Source of the DNA: Pseudobdellovibrionaceae bacterium
GTDB lineage: Bacteria; Bdellovibrionota; Bdellovibrionia; Bdellovibrionales; UBA1609
DNA length: 37,099 bases
Reading direction: 5' to 3'
Assembly: GCA_030591685.1 (NCBI GenBank)
Contig: JAUVAX010000025.1
Coordinates: 1 to 37,099, forward strand
Under the pieces are notes generated by a model. That model was given only the letters and a program-made list of their open reading frames with translations, ran no database searches and was not told where the DNA came from. A program made the position numbers and the translations under genes. Positions 25,488 through 33,413 of this stretch are shown one piece after another (within the stretch, counting starts at the first letter, position 1; every line of letters begins with the position of its first letter).

Positions 25488-26315
25488 ATGACGATGTCTA
25501 AAAAAAGTGCAGTAAAAAAAAGAGCAACAACACTAAAGCCATTTGATAAATATTTGTATTATAAAAAATCAGTACAGTCCCCAGATACAGATGTTGAATT
25601 TTTAAGAGACACTTATAAAGAGCTTCGAGGCACTGATGCTAGAGTTATGCGCGAAGATTTTTGTGGGACCTTTAGCATTTGTTGTGAATGGGTAAAACTA
25701 AATAAAAACAACAAGGCTATTGGGGTGGACTTAGACCCAGAGCCGATCCACTACGGTAAAAACAACTACCAACCCTTATTAACAGACGAGCAGCAGTCGC
25801 GAGTTAAAGTTTTAGAGAAAAACGTAATGGATGCCTCTCTGCCAAAGGCCGATATCATTTCGGCACAAAACTTTTCATATTATATCTTTAAATCACGTGA
25901 GGTTTTAAAGTCTTATTTTAAAAATGCATACAAGACCTTAAATAATGGAGGTCTGTTTATTGTGGATTCATTTGGAGGCTCTCAGTGTCAAGAGGCCAAC
26001 GAAGAAGAAACCGAGCATGATGGGTTTTCGTACTTTTGGGATCAAGACAAATTTGACCCTGTAACAAATGATGGTTTGTTTTTTATTCACTTTAAAAGAA
26101 AGGGTGAAAAAAAACGAGAAAAGGTTTTTGTATATGATTGGCGTATGTGGTCGATCCCTGAAATTCGAGAAATAATGGAAGAGGCCGGTTTTAAGACCAC
26201 CCATGTTTATTGGGAAGGGACTGACAAGGACGGCGAAGGTAACGGAGAATTTAGCCGTATCAAAGAGGGCGAAGAGTGCGAATCTTGGGTCGCCTATATT
26301 GCGGGTGAAAAATAA
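25488..26315 (+). CDS. Class I SAM-dependent methyltransferase, unknown target
   Basis: The protein has 275 residues. The basic N-terminus (MSKKSAVKKRATTLK) precedes a Rossmann methyltransferase domain with motif I MREDFCGTFSICCEWV (about residues 55-70), the acidic end of strand 2 in IGVDLDPEPI, and motif IV-like AQNFSYYIF. The 'DFCGT' form of motif I is that of a broad uncharacterised methyltransferase group. Later residues include DSFGGSQC and YDWRMWSIPEIREIMEEAGF, a typical C-terminal substrate side. Natural substrate is not evident. AGGA precedes the ATG by 5 bases. It stands alone, followed by a terminator. Confidence 0.8.
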   Translation: MTMSKKSAVKKRATTLKPFDKYLYYKKSVQSPDTDVEFLRDTYKELRGTDARVMREDFCGTFSICCEWVKLNKNNKAIGVDLDPEPIHYGKNNYQPLLTDEQQSRVKVLEKNVMDASLPKADIISAQNFSYYIFKSREVLKSYFKNAYKTLNNGGLFIVDSFGGSQCQEANEEETEHDGFSYFWDQDKFDPVTNDGLFFIHFKRKGEKKREKVFVYDWRMWSIPEIREIMEEAGFKTTHVYWEGTDKDGEGNGEFSRIKEGEECESWVAYIAGEK

Positions 26316-26338
26316 ATAATTTTTTTAAAGTATTTTTT

Positions 26339-26371
26339 AAAGGCCCGCTTTTTAAGTAGGGCCTTTTTTTT
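26339..26371 (+). terminator. Intrinsic terminator after the methyltransferase gene
   Basis: AAAGGCCC (26339-26346) pairs with GGGCCTTT (26359-26366) around a 12-base loop, followed by T's to 26371. It abuts the convergent end of rsmE, which it may also help terminate. Confidence 0.8.
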
Positions 26372-27080
26372 ATAAAAATTGGCCTAAAAAAGAGGGTATA
26401 AACACCTCTGTACGCAGGGGCCTGTGACCTAGGCTAATAGTTTTAAACCCACATTGGTTAAATTTATCAATTTCAAAATCAGTAAATCCCCTCTCTGGAC
26501 CCACAGCAAGGACGGCCGGGGTAGTAAGCTTTGCAGAGTTAAATTTTTCAGCCTTATAGGGGTGGGCCACAAGGGCGGACTTGTTTTTTATTATATGCGG
26601 GGCTTTGTCTTCGATAAAGGGTTTAAAAAGCTTATGGGTTTTGAGGGTTGGCATTACAGTGTCTTTTGATTGTTCAAGGCCTTTAAAAAAATAATTTTCA
26701 TACGACTTATTATTTAAAACAGGCGAAGACCAATAGCTTTTTTCAACATAAAAACTGTGAATAAGGTGAATATTTTTAACCCCCAGCATGCTAGTACTTG
26801 TTAAAATACGTTTGATCATTTTAGGGCGGTTCATGGCGAGTATTAAAGTGATGTCCATAGCCGGTGGGGGGTCGAGAGTCAGTTCAGTAAAAATAGACGA
26901 AGAGCTCTCAGAGCAATTAACAACAGTACCGGCACCAAGTTTGCCGTTTAAAAGGCCAACGGTGAGCCGGTCATGGGGCTTGGCTTTAAGAATATTTTTT
27001 ATATGCTCATGCCGAGGCCCGGTTAAAGTGGCCGCATTTGGCGAAGTAAAGTCTTCAGGGGTAAGTAAGATCATATTCAT
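26370..27080 (-). CDS. rsmE: 16S rRNA m3U1498 methyltransferase
   Basis: The protein has 236 residues. The N-terminal PUA-like part ends about residue 70; the SPOUT methyltransferase domain carries the knot signature AVGPERGFTDFEIDKF and, near the end, SLGHRPLRTE, both diagnostic for RsmE. It methylates N3 of U1498 in the decoding centre of 16S rRNA. ATG 27080 is chosen because AAAGG lies about 10 bases upstream; the TTG nine bases earlier would be too close to it. It follows pyrE by 46 bases on the same strand, so the two may be one transcript. Middle segments such as SYWSSP are as expected for the family. Confidence 0.93.
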   Translation of the reverse strand: MNMILLTPEDFTSPNAATLTGPRHEHIKNILKAKPHDRLTVGLLNGKLGAGTVVNCSESSSSIFTELTLDPPPAMDITLILAMNRPKMIKRILTSTSMLGVKNIHLIHSFYVEKSYWSSPVLNNKSYENYFFKGLEQSKDTVMPTLKTHKLFKPFIEDKAPHIIKNKSALVAHPYKAEKFNSAKLTTPAVLAVGPERGFTDFEIDKFNQCGFKTISLGHRPLRTEVFIPSFLGQFL

Positions 27081-27126
27081 AGAGCACAAACCTTTAAGGG
27101 TTTTTTACTAAAAAAAGGGGGTGAGG

Positions 27127-27648
27127 TTAACTGTTTTTAAGCTCATCCATGGTAAAGAGGCTCTGTACTTGTAAACCGATACCGGTGAGGTTCTCAGGCT
27201 CTCCTTTGCCCCGGTAAATAACACATAAAACAGCATCGATAAGAGCGCCTCGCTCCCTGAGCTCTTTTGTGCTTTCAATAACTTGGCCGCCAGTTGTGAT
27301 GACGTCTTCGATAATACAAATTTGCTGACCGTTCACCTCAAGCCCCTCAGCGAGTTTGCAGGTCCCATAGGTTTTGGCTTCTTTTCGGACAAAGACAACG
27401 GGGATCCCAGTAATTAAGCTGATGGCTGTGGCAATAGGTATGCCGCCCATTTCAAGGGCAGCAAGGGCCTCGGTGCCATCAGGGATCATGTAGGACATTT
27501 CCTTTGCAATGGCTTGTAAAAGGTGGGGCTGTGATTCAAAGCGGTACTTGTCAAAGTACTCGTTAGATATTTGCCCACTACGGAGTTTAAACTCTCCCTT
27601 AAGGTGTGAGATTTCTAAAATAGCTTTGGCCAGTTCGGGTCTTTTCAT
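27127..27648 (-). CDS. pyrE: Orotate phosphoribosyltransferase
   Basis: The protein has 173 residues. It joins orotate to PRPP to make OMP, the fifth step of pyrimidine synthesis. The PRPP-binding loop is IIEDVITTGGQV (112-123), and the catalytic loop RKEAKTYGT (88-96) with its lysines is in place. Slightly shorter than E. coli PyrE (213) but like the common short bacterial type. AAGGA precedes the ATG. It heads the minus-strand pyrE-rsmE pair. No other pyr gene is nearby. Confidence 0.93.
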   Translation of the reverse strand: MKRPELAKAILEISHLKGEFKLRSGQISNEYFDKYRFESQPHLLQAIAKEMSYMIPDGTEALAALEMGGIPIATAISLITGIPVVFVRKEAKTYGTCKLAEGLEVNGQQICIIEDVITTGGQVIESTKELRERGALIDAVLCVIYRGKGEPENLTGIGLQVQSLFTMDELKNS

Positions 27649-28136
27649 GGTCTGTCGTCCTTTTTAAAAAAGTGTAACTTAACAAATTCACTGCAATTTA
27701 GGTATTGGACTTTAAGGTGAGATTGCGCGTCATTTGATTTGAGTAGAGAAAGGCCATCGCTAAAGTCAACGCTGAGCCACTACAGCCGGTGTGACCTTCT
27801 TTGTCGTTAGCGAGATTCTCACTTTTCTGGAGGTAGTAACATTTTGTCTCCAGAGATTTAACAAGGCCACCTACAACTGAGGTCAAAAGGTGACTGAAAC
27901 TAAGGGTTAAGTAACAACACTGACACACTATTTTTGGCACACATTATGCTTTTAATTAAAAGTAAGAAGCTATTTTTGGGGGTTATCTTTGTCGATTAAG
28001 TCTATTTACTTCATTTTATTTACGCTGACGTTTTTTATGTTCGTGTTAACAAGGTTTGTTTTTCTTTCTCCAACTTAATTAAAGCTAGGGTAGATATTAT
28101 ATATGTATAAAAAAGGATTTAAAAAACAAATAAAAG
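27649..28136 (+). other. Intergenic gap between cutA and pyrE (488 bp)
   Basis: Mostly without a credible gene. It has a small hairpin (TCTGGAG near 27820 with CTCCAGA about 15 bases later). An 80-codon minus-strand frame at 27698-27940 has no Shine-Dalgarno and no recognisable protein character. The one candidate worth keeping is a tiny plus-strand frame at 27989-28078, listed separately. ACCCT/AGGGT at about 28138-28150 (inside the end of cutA) followed on the minus strand by T-rich DNA may terminate cutA. Confidence 0.4.
27989..28078 (+). CDS. Possible 29-residue single-helix membrane peptide
   Basis: A TTG-started frame of 29 codons encodes a basic start (MSIKSIY) followed by an uninterrupted hydrophobic helix (FILFTLTFFMFVLTRFVFL) and a TAA stop. 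GGGGG lies about 7 bases upstream, which could be a Shine-Dalgarno. The positive-inside layout and length are those of known small membrane proteins, but a T-rich AT-heavy region produces Phe/Leu-rich frames by chance. Treat as a candidate only. Confidence 0.2.
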   Translation: MSIKSIYFILFTLTFFMFVLTRFVFLSPT

Positions 28137-28460
28137 TTACCCTTTTAGGGTCGACTCAAGCCATTGTAGGTAGGGTCCATGCCCTCCTAAAAAAGGGATC
28201 GCAACAATGGCAGGACACTCATAGGGGTGTTGAGCCAGGAGTGTTTCCTCTACTTTAGAAAACAAACCTTCTTTTGTTTTAAGGATCATTACGGTTTCGG
28301 AAGTCTCTTGAAGCTGAGAGTCCCACATGTATATTGACTGCATACCGGGTATTAGGTTTGCGCAGGCAACAAGTTGGCTTTGAATTAGTTTTTTTGCCGC
28401 GAGTTTTGCGGTGCTTTGGTCGGGCCATGTGGTGTAAATAAAAATTAATTTTTCGTTCAT
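28137..28460 (-). CDS. cutA: CutA1 divalent-cation tolerance protein
   Basis: The protein has 107 residues, the family's length. Trimeric CutA1 signature features are visible: FIYTTWPDQSTAKLAAKKLI, VACANLIPGMQSIYMW and the conserved HPYECPAIVAIPF. CutA1 is a small ferredoxin-like trimer associated with copper and divalent-cation tolerance in E. coli; its biochemical role is still unclear. It follows the DUF21/CBS gene by 9 bases on the minus strand, so both are likely one transcript, pairing two proteins linked to metal ions. Confidence 0.94.
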   Translation of the reverse strand: MNEKLIFIYTTWPDQSTAKLAAKKLIQSQLVACANLIPGMQSIYMWDSQLQETSETVMILKTKEGLFSKVEETLLAQHPYECPAIVAIPFLGGHGPYLQWLESTLKG

Positions 28461-28469
28461 GAGTGACTG

Positions 28470-29504
28470 CTAAAGTGTGGGGTTAAGACTTTTTTTTTGC
28501 CGTTGCTCAAAGGCGAGTTGCCTCATGTCGACAACGCTGTCGGACTCGTCGACAATTTCTACACCCAGTAGGGTTTCAATGGCGTCTTCGAGGGTGACAA
28601 TCCCTGTAGGGGTCTTGTTGCTGTCGACAACCAAAAATAAATGCTCTTTTCGTTTAATAAATTGGTCTAACACAGCAGCCACAGAGAGGGTCTCAAGAAC
28701 ACTGTGTATGGGGACCATAAATTGATCAAGCGTGAGTGAGTGTTTCCCTTGGCTTGCCGCCTCCATTTGCTTAAATCTATGGAGCAGGCCTACAACTTGG
28801 TCGAAGCTATTATTATAAATAGGCATTCTAGAAAACTGATTATTTTTACTGTCGTTTGAAACATCAAGTATTGTATTTTTAGTGCTGTAAGACTTAACAA
28901 CAGACCTTGGGGTCATTACGTCGAATACTTTGATTTGATCTAGTTTGAGTAAGTTTTGTATGACGAGGCTTTCTTTTTGCTCAATAGTGCCATCGTTGGC
29001 CCCTATTTCAGCTGTAACGATCATTTCATCGCGAGTTAACAGAGGGGCTCGTTTAAAGTCCCAGATTTTATATACGGCTTCAGTAAGGCGAACAACAGGG
29101 TAGGTAAAATAAATAAGCGCACTAATTATATAGGCGCATGTAGGGGCCAGCCGTTTCCAGTACGTAGCGCCAATAGTTTTAGGTATAATTTCGCCACCAA
29201 AAAGTACTGTTACTGTAAGTAAAATACTGGCGGCCACCATAAAAGAACTATCAAACACTCGGAGCGTTTGTACCCCCACGCCCATGGCGCCTATCATATT
29301 TGCAAAAGTATTTATGGTTAATATAGCGGTTAAGGGGCGATCAATTTGCTCTTTAAACGTCCCTAAAAGGACCCCTGAGCGGCGACCCTCTTTAACCTTT
29401 AGTGCAATGTAAGCCGGAGATGTAGAGAGCAAAATAGATTCAAGCAATGAACACGTAAAAGAGACAACAACCGTCATTAAAAAAAATAAAATCAATAAAC
29501 CCAT
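28470..29504 (-). CDS. CNNM/HlyC-type DUF21 and CBS-domain membrane protein, without CorC domain
   Basis: The protein has 344 residues. Residues 1 to about 170 are the DUF21 transmembrane domain (MGLLILFFLMTVVVSFTCSL, then ALLESI-type ESILLSTSPAYIALK, LTINTFANMIGAMGVG and GGEIIPKTIGATYW). A cytoplasmic CBS pair follows (KVFDVMTPRSVV, ending VTLEDAIETLLGVEIVDESD). Bacterial CorC/CNNM proteins, Mg2+ transporters, usually continue with a CorC_HlyC domain of about 80 residues; here the protein ends soon after CBS, so that domain is missing. The T-P-R-S motif after DUF21 is as in the family. Precedes cutA. Mg2+ or other divalent-cation transport is inferred. Confidence 0.85.
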   Translation of the reverse strand: MGLLILFFLMTVVVSFTCSLLESILLSTSPAYIALKVKEGRRSGVLLGTFKEQIDRPLTAILTINTFANMIGAMGVGVQTLRVFDSSFMVAASILLTVTVLFGGEIIPKTIGATYWKRLAPTCAYIISALIYFTYPVVRLTEAVYKIWDFKRAPLLTRDEMIVTAEIGANDGTIEQKESLVIQNLLKLDQIKVFDVMTPRSVVKSYSTKNTILDVSNDSKNNQFSRMPIYNNSFDQVVGLLHRFKQMEAASQGKHSLTLDQFMVPIHSVLETLSVAAVLDQFIKRKEHLFLVVDSNKTPTGIVTLEDAIETLLGVEIVDESDSVVDMRQLAFEQRQKKSLNPTL

Positions 29505-29884
29505 AGGCTATAGACACTCGCTAAGTAAAAGAGTTTTCAGCGGGTTGTTATAAATTGAGTTTAAACTACTTTTTGGATTTACTTTGTAACCCCTATGAGA
29601 ATGATTGATTTGTTTTAAAAAAACGTCCTGTTTTATTGCTAAGTTACATTTTACTACTAGAATAGCCGTTTGTCATAAAAATTATCTAGGCCTGGAGGGT
29701 GGAAAATACTTAAGTGATCGTTTTAATATTTAAACTAAGTAACACTCACCTCACTAACATATTAAAATAATTGATGAATTATATTTTTGCCGTGTTGCAA
29801 GGCGTAAGCATTGGTATCACCCCTTGAGTCAAGGGTGTGTTCATTGTTAATAAATCTTAACAAAAAACGTATTTGAGGTCGATT
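29505..29884 (+). other. Intergenic gap between divergent CNNM and deaminase genes (380 bp)
   Basis: AT-rich, no reading frame seen. It contains a 15-base odd palindrome CCCTTGAGTCAAGGG (29821-29835) about 50 bases ahead of the deaminase start, in a position an operator could have, but such a dyad is expected once or twice by chance in 37 kb. Confidence 0.35.
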
Positions 29885-30418
29885 TTGCCAGATTTAAAAG
29901 CCTTTGCAGCTAACTATATTAAAACCCCTCAAACAGTTGTTTGGGATGAGTATTTTATAATTCAGGCCATTATTGCTAGTTATAAAAGTAAGGACCCCAC
30001 CACAAAAGTGGGGTGTGTTATTGTAGATAAAAACAATCATCAAATATCGATGGGTTATAATGGTTTTGTTTCAGGGATTGATGAATCAAAATTACCATGG
30101 GGGGATGAAGACGGAGCCCCTTTAGAGCATCAAAAACATGCTTATGTTGTACATGCTGAAGCCAATGCTATTTTGCACGCCACTAAATCTCTTGTGGGCG
30201 CCAGGGTGTATATGACGCTCTTTCCCTGTCATGAGTGCGCAAAGCTACTTGCAAGTAGTCGAGTTAAAGAGATTATATACCTTTCAGACAAACACAACGG
30301 CCGTGAGTCGAACCGTATTTCTAAAAAAATATTTGAGCTCACAAACATAGCGTTTAGGGAGTTTAAATTTACGCCCGAATTAAAACAAAAATTAATAAAC
30401 TATTTAGATTGTTATTAA
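29885..30418 (+). CDS. dCMP deaminase family protein (cytidine/deoxycytidylate deaminase)
   Basis: The protein has 177 residues. The zinc centre is complete: His90 and Glu92 in VVHAEANAIL, Cys115 and Cys118 in FPCHEC. The insertion GYNGFVSGIDESKLPWGD between the first strand and HAE matches dCMP deaminases rather than CDA or tRNA deaminase, so it likely supplies dUMP for thymidylate synthesis. A phage-like or ComEB-like role is also possible within the family. TTG at 29885 is chosen because AGGT lies 5 bases before it; TTG at 29873 is the alternative. No partner gene nearby. Confidence 0.85.
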   Translation: MPDLKAFAANYIKTPQTVVWDEYFIIQAIIASYKSKDPTTKVGCVIVDKNNHQISMGYNGFVSGIDESKLPWGDEDGAPLEHQKHAYVVHAEANAILHATKSLVGARVYMTLFPCHECAKLLASSRVKEIIYLSDKHNGRESNRISKKIFELTNIAFREFKFTPELKQKLINYLDCY

Positions 30419-30465
30419 AAAGACGCTTTAATAACACCGAAGTTTAATTAAGCTTGAAAAAGTTT

Positions 30466-30499
30466 AAAAAAAAGGCGCACTTATTAAAAGTGAGCCTTT
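30466..30499 (-). terminator. Intrinsic terminator of the EF-G gene
   Basis: On the minus strand a 12-position stem (30471-30482 with 30488-30499; one mismatch) with a 5-base loop is followed by eight T's (A's at 30466-30473). It lies 26 bases past the EF-G stop codon. Confidence 0.85.
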
Positions 30500-30524
30500 A
30501 AGGGATTAAAAGAAATATTAAAAA

Positions 30525-32642
30525 TTATTTTTTAGCATCTTCAGCTCGTTGCTTTTGATACTCTTTAACAAGGTTCTCTTGGATGCCACGTGGGCATGGG
30601 GAGTACTTAGAAAACTCCATAGTAAATTCACCCTTACCTTGAGTTGCCGATCTAAGGTCTCCAGAGTATCCGAACATTTCAGAAAGTGGTACTTCAGCGT
30701 TTACAGTCACAAAAGCCTCAACAGTTGTCGTGCCAGTGATCATGCCCCGCCTTTGATTGACCTGACCCATCACAGACCCTTGAAACTCTTCAGGGGCGGA
30801 GACTTCAAGTTTCATAATAGGCTCTAGAGCTGTTGGTTTAGCTCTTTCATAAGCCTGTTTAAAGGCAGCTATTGCGCAAATACGAAAGGCCATTTCACTA
30901 GAGTCGACATCATGGTACGAGCCATCTACTAAGGTCATTTTTATGCCAACAACTGGGGCTCCAATAAGAGTCCCTTTTGTCATGGCCTCTTTAAAGCCCT
31001 TATCGCAGGCAGGGATGTATTCTTTAGGTATACGACCCCCAACAACTTTGTTGTTAAACTCATAAAGAGAGTCTTTTTCACCGTCTTTAATCTCAAGCAT
31101 TTCCATTGTGCCAACAGTTCTGGCAAATTGCCCCGAACCACCGGTTTGCTTTTTATGTGTGTAATCATATTCGGCGGACTGGCCAATGGTTTCACGGTAG
31201 GCCACTTGTGGGGCTCCGGATTTAACTTCAACGTCAAATTCACGGGCCATGCGCTCGATGTAAACCTCTAAGTGAAGTTCGCCCATGCCGGAGATAATGG
31301 TTTCATTAGACTCCTCATCACGGTGAACTCTAAAAGTAGGATCTTCTCTTTTAAATTTTTGTAAAGCTTTTGAAAAGTTCGCCGCCTTGGCCTTTTCTTT
31401 GGGCTCAACGGCTAACGAAATTACAGCCTCGGGTACAAACATAGAAGTCATAGCCACGTTAACAGTACCGTCAGTAAAGGTGTCTCCTGACGAGCAGTCC
31501 ACGCCGAAAAGAGCGACAATGTCACCGGCCTTTGCCTCGTCAGTGTCTTGCATGTCATCGGAATGCATTCGAACTACGCGAGGGACTTTAATTTTCTTTT
31601 TATTAGACATGTTGTAAATAAAGGCCCCTTTTTTTAGGGTCCCTTGGTAAATACGCATGTACGTAAGCTGCCCGTATCGACCTTCTTCAAGTTTAAATGC
31701 AAGGGCCACTAAAGGTTTTGATGCATCAGAGGGGAGTACAAACTTTTTCTCTTCATCATCAAGGTCTAAACCCTCATTGACCACGTCAAGTGGGCAGGGG
31801 AGGTAAGCTTTAACAGCATCTAAAAGGGCTTGAACCCCTTTGTTTTTGTAAGCAGAACCACAAAACACAGGGGTAAGATTCATAGAGAGGGTCCCTTTTC
31901 TGATGGCAGCAACAAGCTCCGCTTCAGTGGGGGTTTCTTCCATTAAGAACTTTTCACCAACTATATCATCAAAATCAGCGGCTTTAGCGATAAGCTCTTG
32001 TCGCCATTTTTGGCAATCTTCAAGCATGTCGGCAGGGCAATCAACGATTTGTATGTCTTCGCCGTTTTCACCCTTGTAGTACCAGGCCTTCATTGTGATC
32101 AGGTCAACAGCACCTTCAAGGTGTTCTTCGAGGCCTATCGGGACTTGCATCATAACAGTGTTATGGCTGAGTTTATCTCTTAACATGTCGGCCACTCTAA
32201 AGGGGTTAGCGCCTTGACGGTCGAGCTTGTTAATAAAAGCAATACGAGGCACGTTGTAACGTTTCATTTGACGATCCACAGTGATGGACTGTGACTGCAC
32301 ACCCGAAACTCCGCAAAGCACAAGTACGGCACCATCAAGTACTCGAAGGGCTCGCTCAACTTCAATAGTAAAGTCAACGTGCCCAGGGGTATCAATAATA
32401 TTAATATCAATGTCTTTCCATTGCACGTTAGTGGCGGCCGATTGGATGGTGATACCTCGCTCTTTTTCAAGCTCCATGGAGTCCATTTTGGCGCCCACAC
32501 CATCTTTACCACGAACATCATGGATCGCATGTATGCGGCCCGTGTAGAACAATATACGTTCAGTTAAAGTTGTTTTTCCAGAGTCAATATGTGCTGAAAT
32601 CCCTATGTTACGAACATTATCAAGGTCCCAAGTTTCACTCAT
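30525..32642 (-). CDS. fusA: Elongation factor G, mitochondrial EF-G1-like (spdEFG1 type)
   Basis: The protein has 705 residues. It is a GTPase that moves tRNA and mRNA after peptide-bond formation. G1 is AHIDSGKT (17-24), then [19 protein letters not shown] (switch I), DTPGHVDFT (G3), FINKLDR (G4), followed by domains II-V ([20 protein letters not shown] and [18 protein letters not shown]). Details such as [31 protein letters not shown] and QMKRYNVP match mitochondrial EF-G1 much more closely than E. coli FusA (AHIDAGKTTTTE). This is the group Atkinson and Baldauf called spdEFG1 in spirochaetes, planctomycetes and delta-proteobacteria. It is not in a str operon. ATG 32642 is preceded by GAGG; further upstream codons are not conserved. 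Confidence 0.96.
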   Translation of the reverse strand: MSETWDLDNVRNIGISAHIDSGKTTLTERILFYTGRIHAIHDVRGKDGVGAKMDSMELEKERGITIQSAATNVQWKDIDINIIDTPGHVDFTIEVERALRVLDGAVLVLCGVSGVQSQSITVDRQMKRYNVPRIAFINKLDRQGANPFRVADMLRDKLSHNTVMMQVPIGLEEHLEGAVDLITMKAWYYKGENGEDIQIVDCPADMLEDCQKWRQELIAKAADFDDIVGEKFLMEETPTEAELVAAIRKGTLSMNLTPVFCGSAYKNKGVQALLDAVKAYLPCPLDVVNEGLDLDDEEKKFVLPSDASKPLVALAFKLEEGRYGQLTYMRIYQGTLKKGAFIYNMSNKKKIKVPRVVRMHSDDMQDTDEAKAGDIVALFGVDCSSGDTFTDGTVNVAMTSMFVPEAVISLAVEPKEKAKAANFSKALQKFKREDPTFRVHRDEESNETIISGMGELHLEVYIERMAREFDVEVKSGAPQVAYRETIGQSAEYDYTHKKQTGGSGQFARTVGTMEMLEIKDGEKDSLYEFNNKVVGGRIPKEYIPACDKGFKEAMTKGTLIGAPVVGIKMTLVDGSYHDVDSSEMAFRICAIAAFKQAYERAKPTALEPIMKLEVSAPEEFQGSVMGQVNQRRGMITGTTTVEAFVTVNAEVPLSEMFGYSGDLRSATQGKGEFTMEFSKYSPCPRGIQENLVKEYQKQRAEDAKK

Positions 32643-32792
32643 AAGCCACAACCTCACTTTCTTTATTTGTGTAGAGTTAAAGTGCAAAAACTTTCGTTTT
32701 ATACTGTAAACACAAGTGTTTAGCATAAACCCCGTGACAGTGTAAAACACTAATTTTACAATTTTTTAAATAATCTATAGGTCCTCGCTCTT

Positions 32793-32912
32793 TTGCCGGC
32801 GGCCCTGCGGATGGTCGCCCGGGGCTCCGTCCCTCAAGCGGCCTCAAATTGTTGCCGGTGGGGTTGTCTGGTGTTGCCTCGGGGCTGCCGTCCCTCAAAG
32901 GTGTCCCTCAAA
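32793..32912 (+). repeat. GC-rich imperfect tandem duplication, about 59-61 bp unit
   Basis: Unit 1 (32793-32851) and unit 2 (32852-32912) both begin TTGCCGG, have GGTCGCCC/GTTGCCTC in the middle, and share GGGGCT(G)CCGTCCCTCAA at almost the same offset (28 versus 29 bases). Inside unit 2 the 13-mer GTCCCTCAAAGGT is repeated exactly in tandem (32890-32902 and 32903-32915). Confidence 0.8.
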
Positions 32913-33212
32913 GGTCCTCAAGCTGTCCTTTGTGGTCGTTGGCCGTTCTTGCGACCTAATTCGACCCGTTATTTTTGAGGTCAAAGGGGGCGTCGTTCGA
33001 TTTTTAAGTAATAATAAGGGGTTACATGGATTTTGTAGAGTCACCCATTAAGGTGCTCACCACCAAGGGGGGGCTGCTCGTTTTTTAGGCGCTCATCAGG
33101 GGCCCTAAAAATGAAGCCATTAATTAATAAGCCAGCTTGATGGTTTGGCTTTGGTGACTTAAAAAGGGTGGGGTTGATTTACACTGGGCAACAGATAACC
33201 TAATAGGGTTAC

Positions 33213-33268
33213 ATAATTGTAGGGTCATTTAATTGTAGAACGCTTAATTGTAGAGCCACTTAATTGAG
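33213..33268 (+). repeat. Short tandem repeat, 15-16 bp unit, about 3.5 copies
   Basis: Units start at 33213, 33229, 33244 and 33260 with core (T/A)TAATTGTAG and a variable tail of about six bases; the last copy stops after TTAATTGAG. Confidence 0.75.
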
Positions 33269-33413
33269 TTATTTTACCTTTAAACCCCAGTTTATTTGCC
33301 TATTGTCGGGGGCTTTTCTTTACGGCTTTGAAGGTGAAGTGCTTTTTTAAGCGAGTTAAAAGGGCGGTGATTTTTAAGTGGTTTAGTTTTTTAAAATTTA
33401 TTTTAGGAGTCAC

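Larger units (their letters stand above)
32643..33413 (+). other. Long non-coding gap with a GC-rich block and short repeats
   Basis: The 771 bp between the divergent fusA and recQ genes hold no credible reading frame. About 32780-32990 is far richer in G and C than any other stretch here and contains an imperfect tandem duplication (listed separately). From about 33011 the DNA is AT-rich again, with a diverged direct repeat (33011-33050 and 33200-33235) and a run of 16-base units. A small non-coding RNA is possible but matches none I know (RNase P RNA, SRP RNA, tmRNA and 6S were considered). The fusA promoter must lie in about 32650-32780 on the minus strand. Confidence 0.5.

Noticed and set aside
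27698-27940. An 80-codon minus-strand frame upstream of pyrE
   Set aside because: No Shine-Dalgarno, cysteine- and serine-rich random-looking composition, no hydrophobic core or known motif.
29821-29835. Perfect palindrome CCCTTGAGTCAAGGG before the deaminase gene as an operator
   Set aside because: A 7+1+7 dyad is expected about twice by chance in 37 kb, and no second copy was noticed.
32677-32898. A minus-strand frame through the GC-rich block
   Set aside because: Pro/Gly/Arg composition follows directly from the GC-rich repeat; no start site and it partly overlaps the repeat.
32780-33000. GC-rich block as RNase P RNA, SRP RNA, tmRNA or 6S RNA
   Set aside because: None of the conserved sequence marks of these RNAs is present on either strand.
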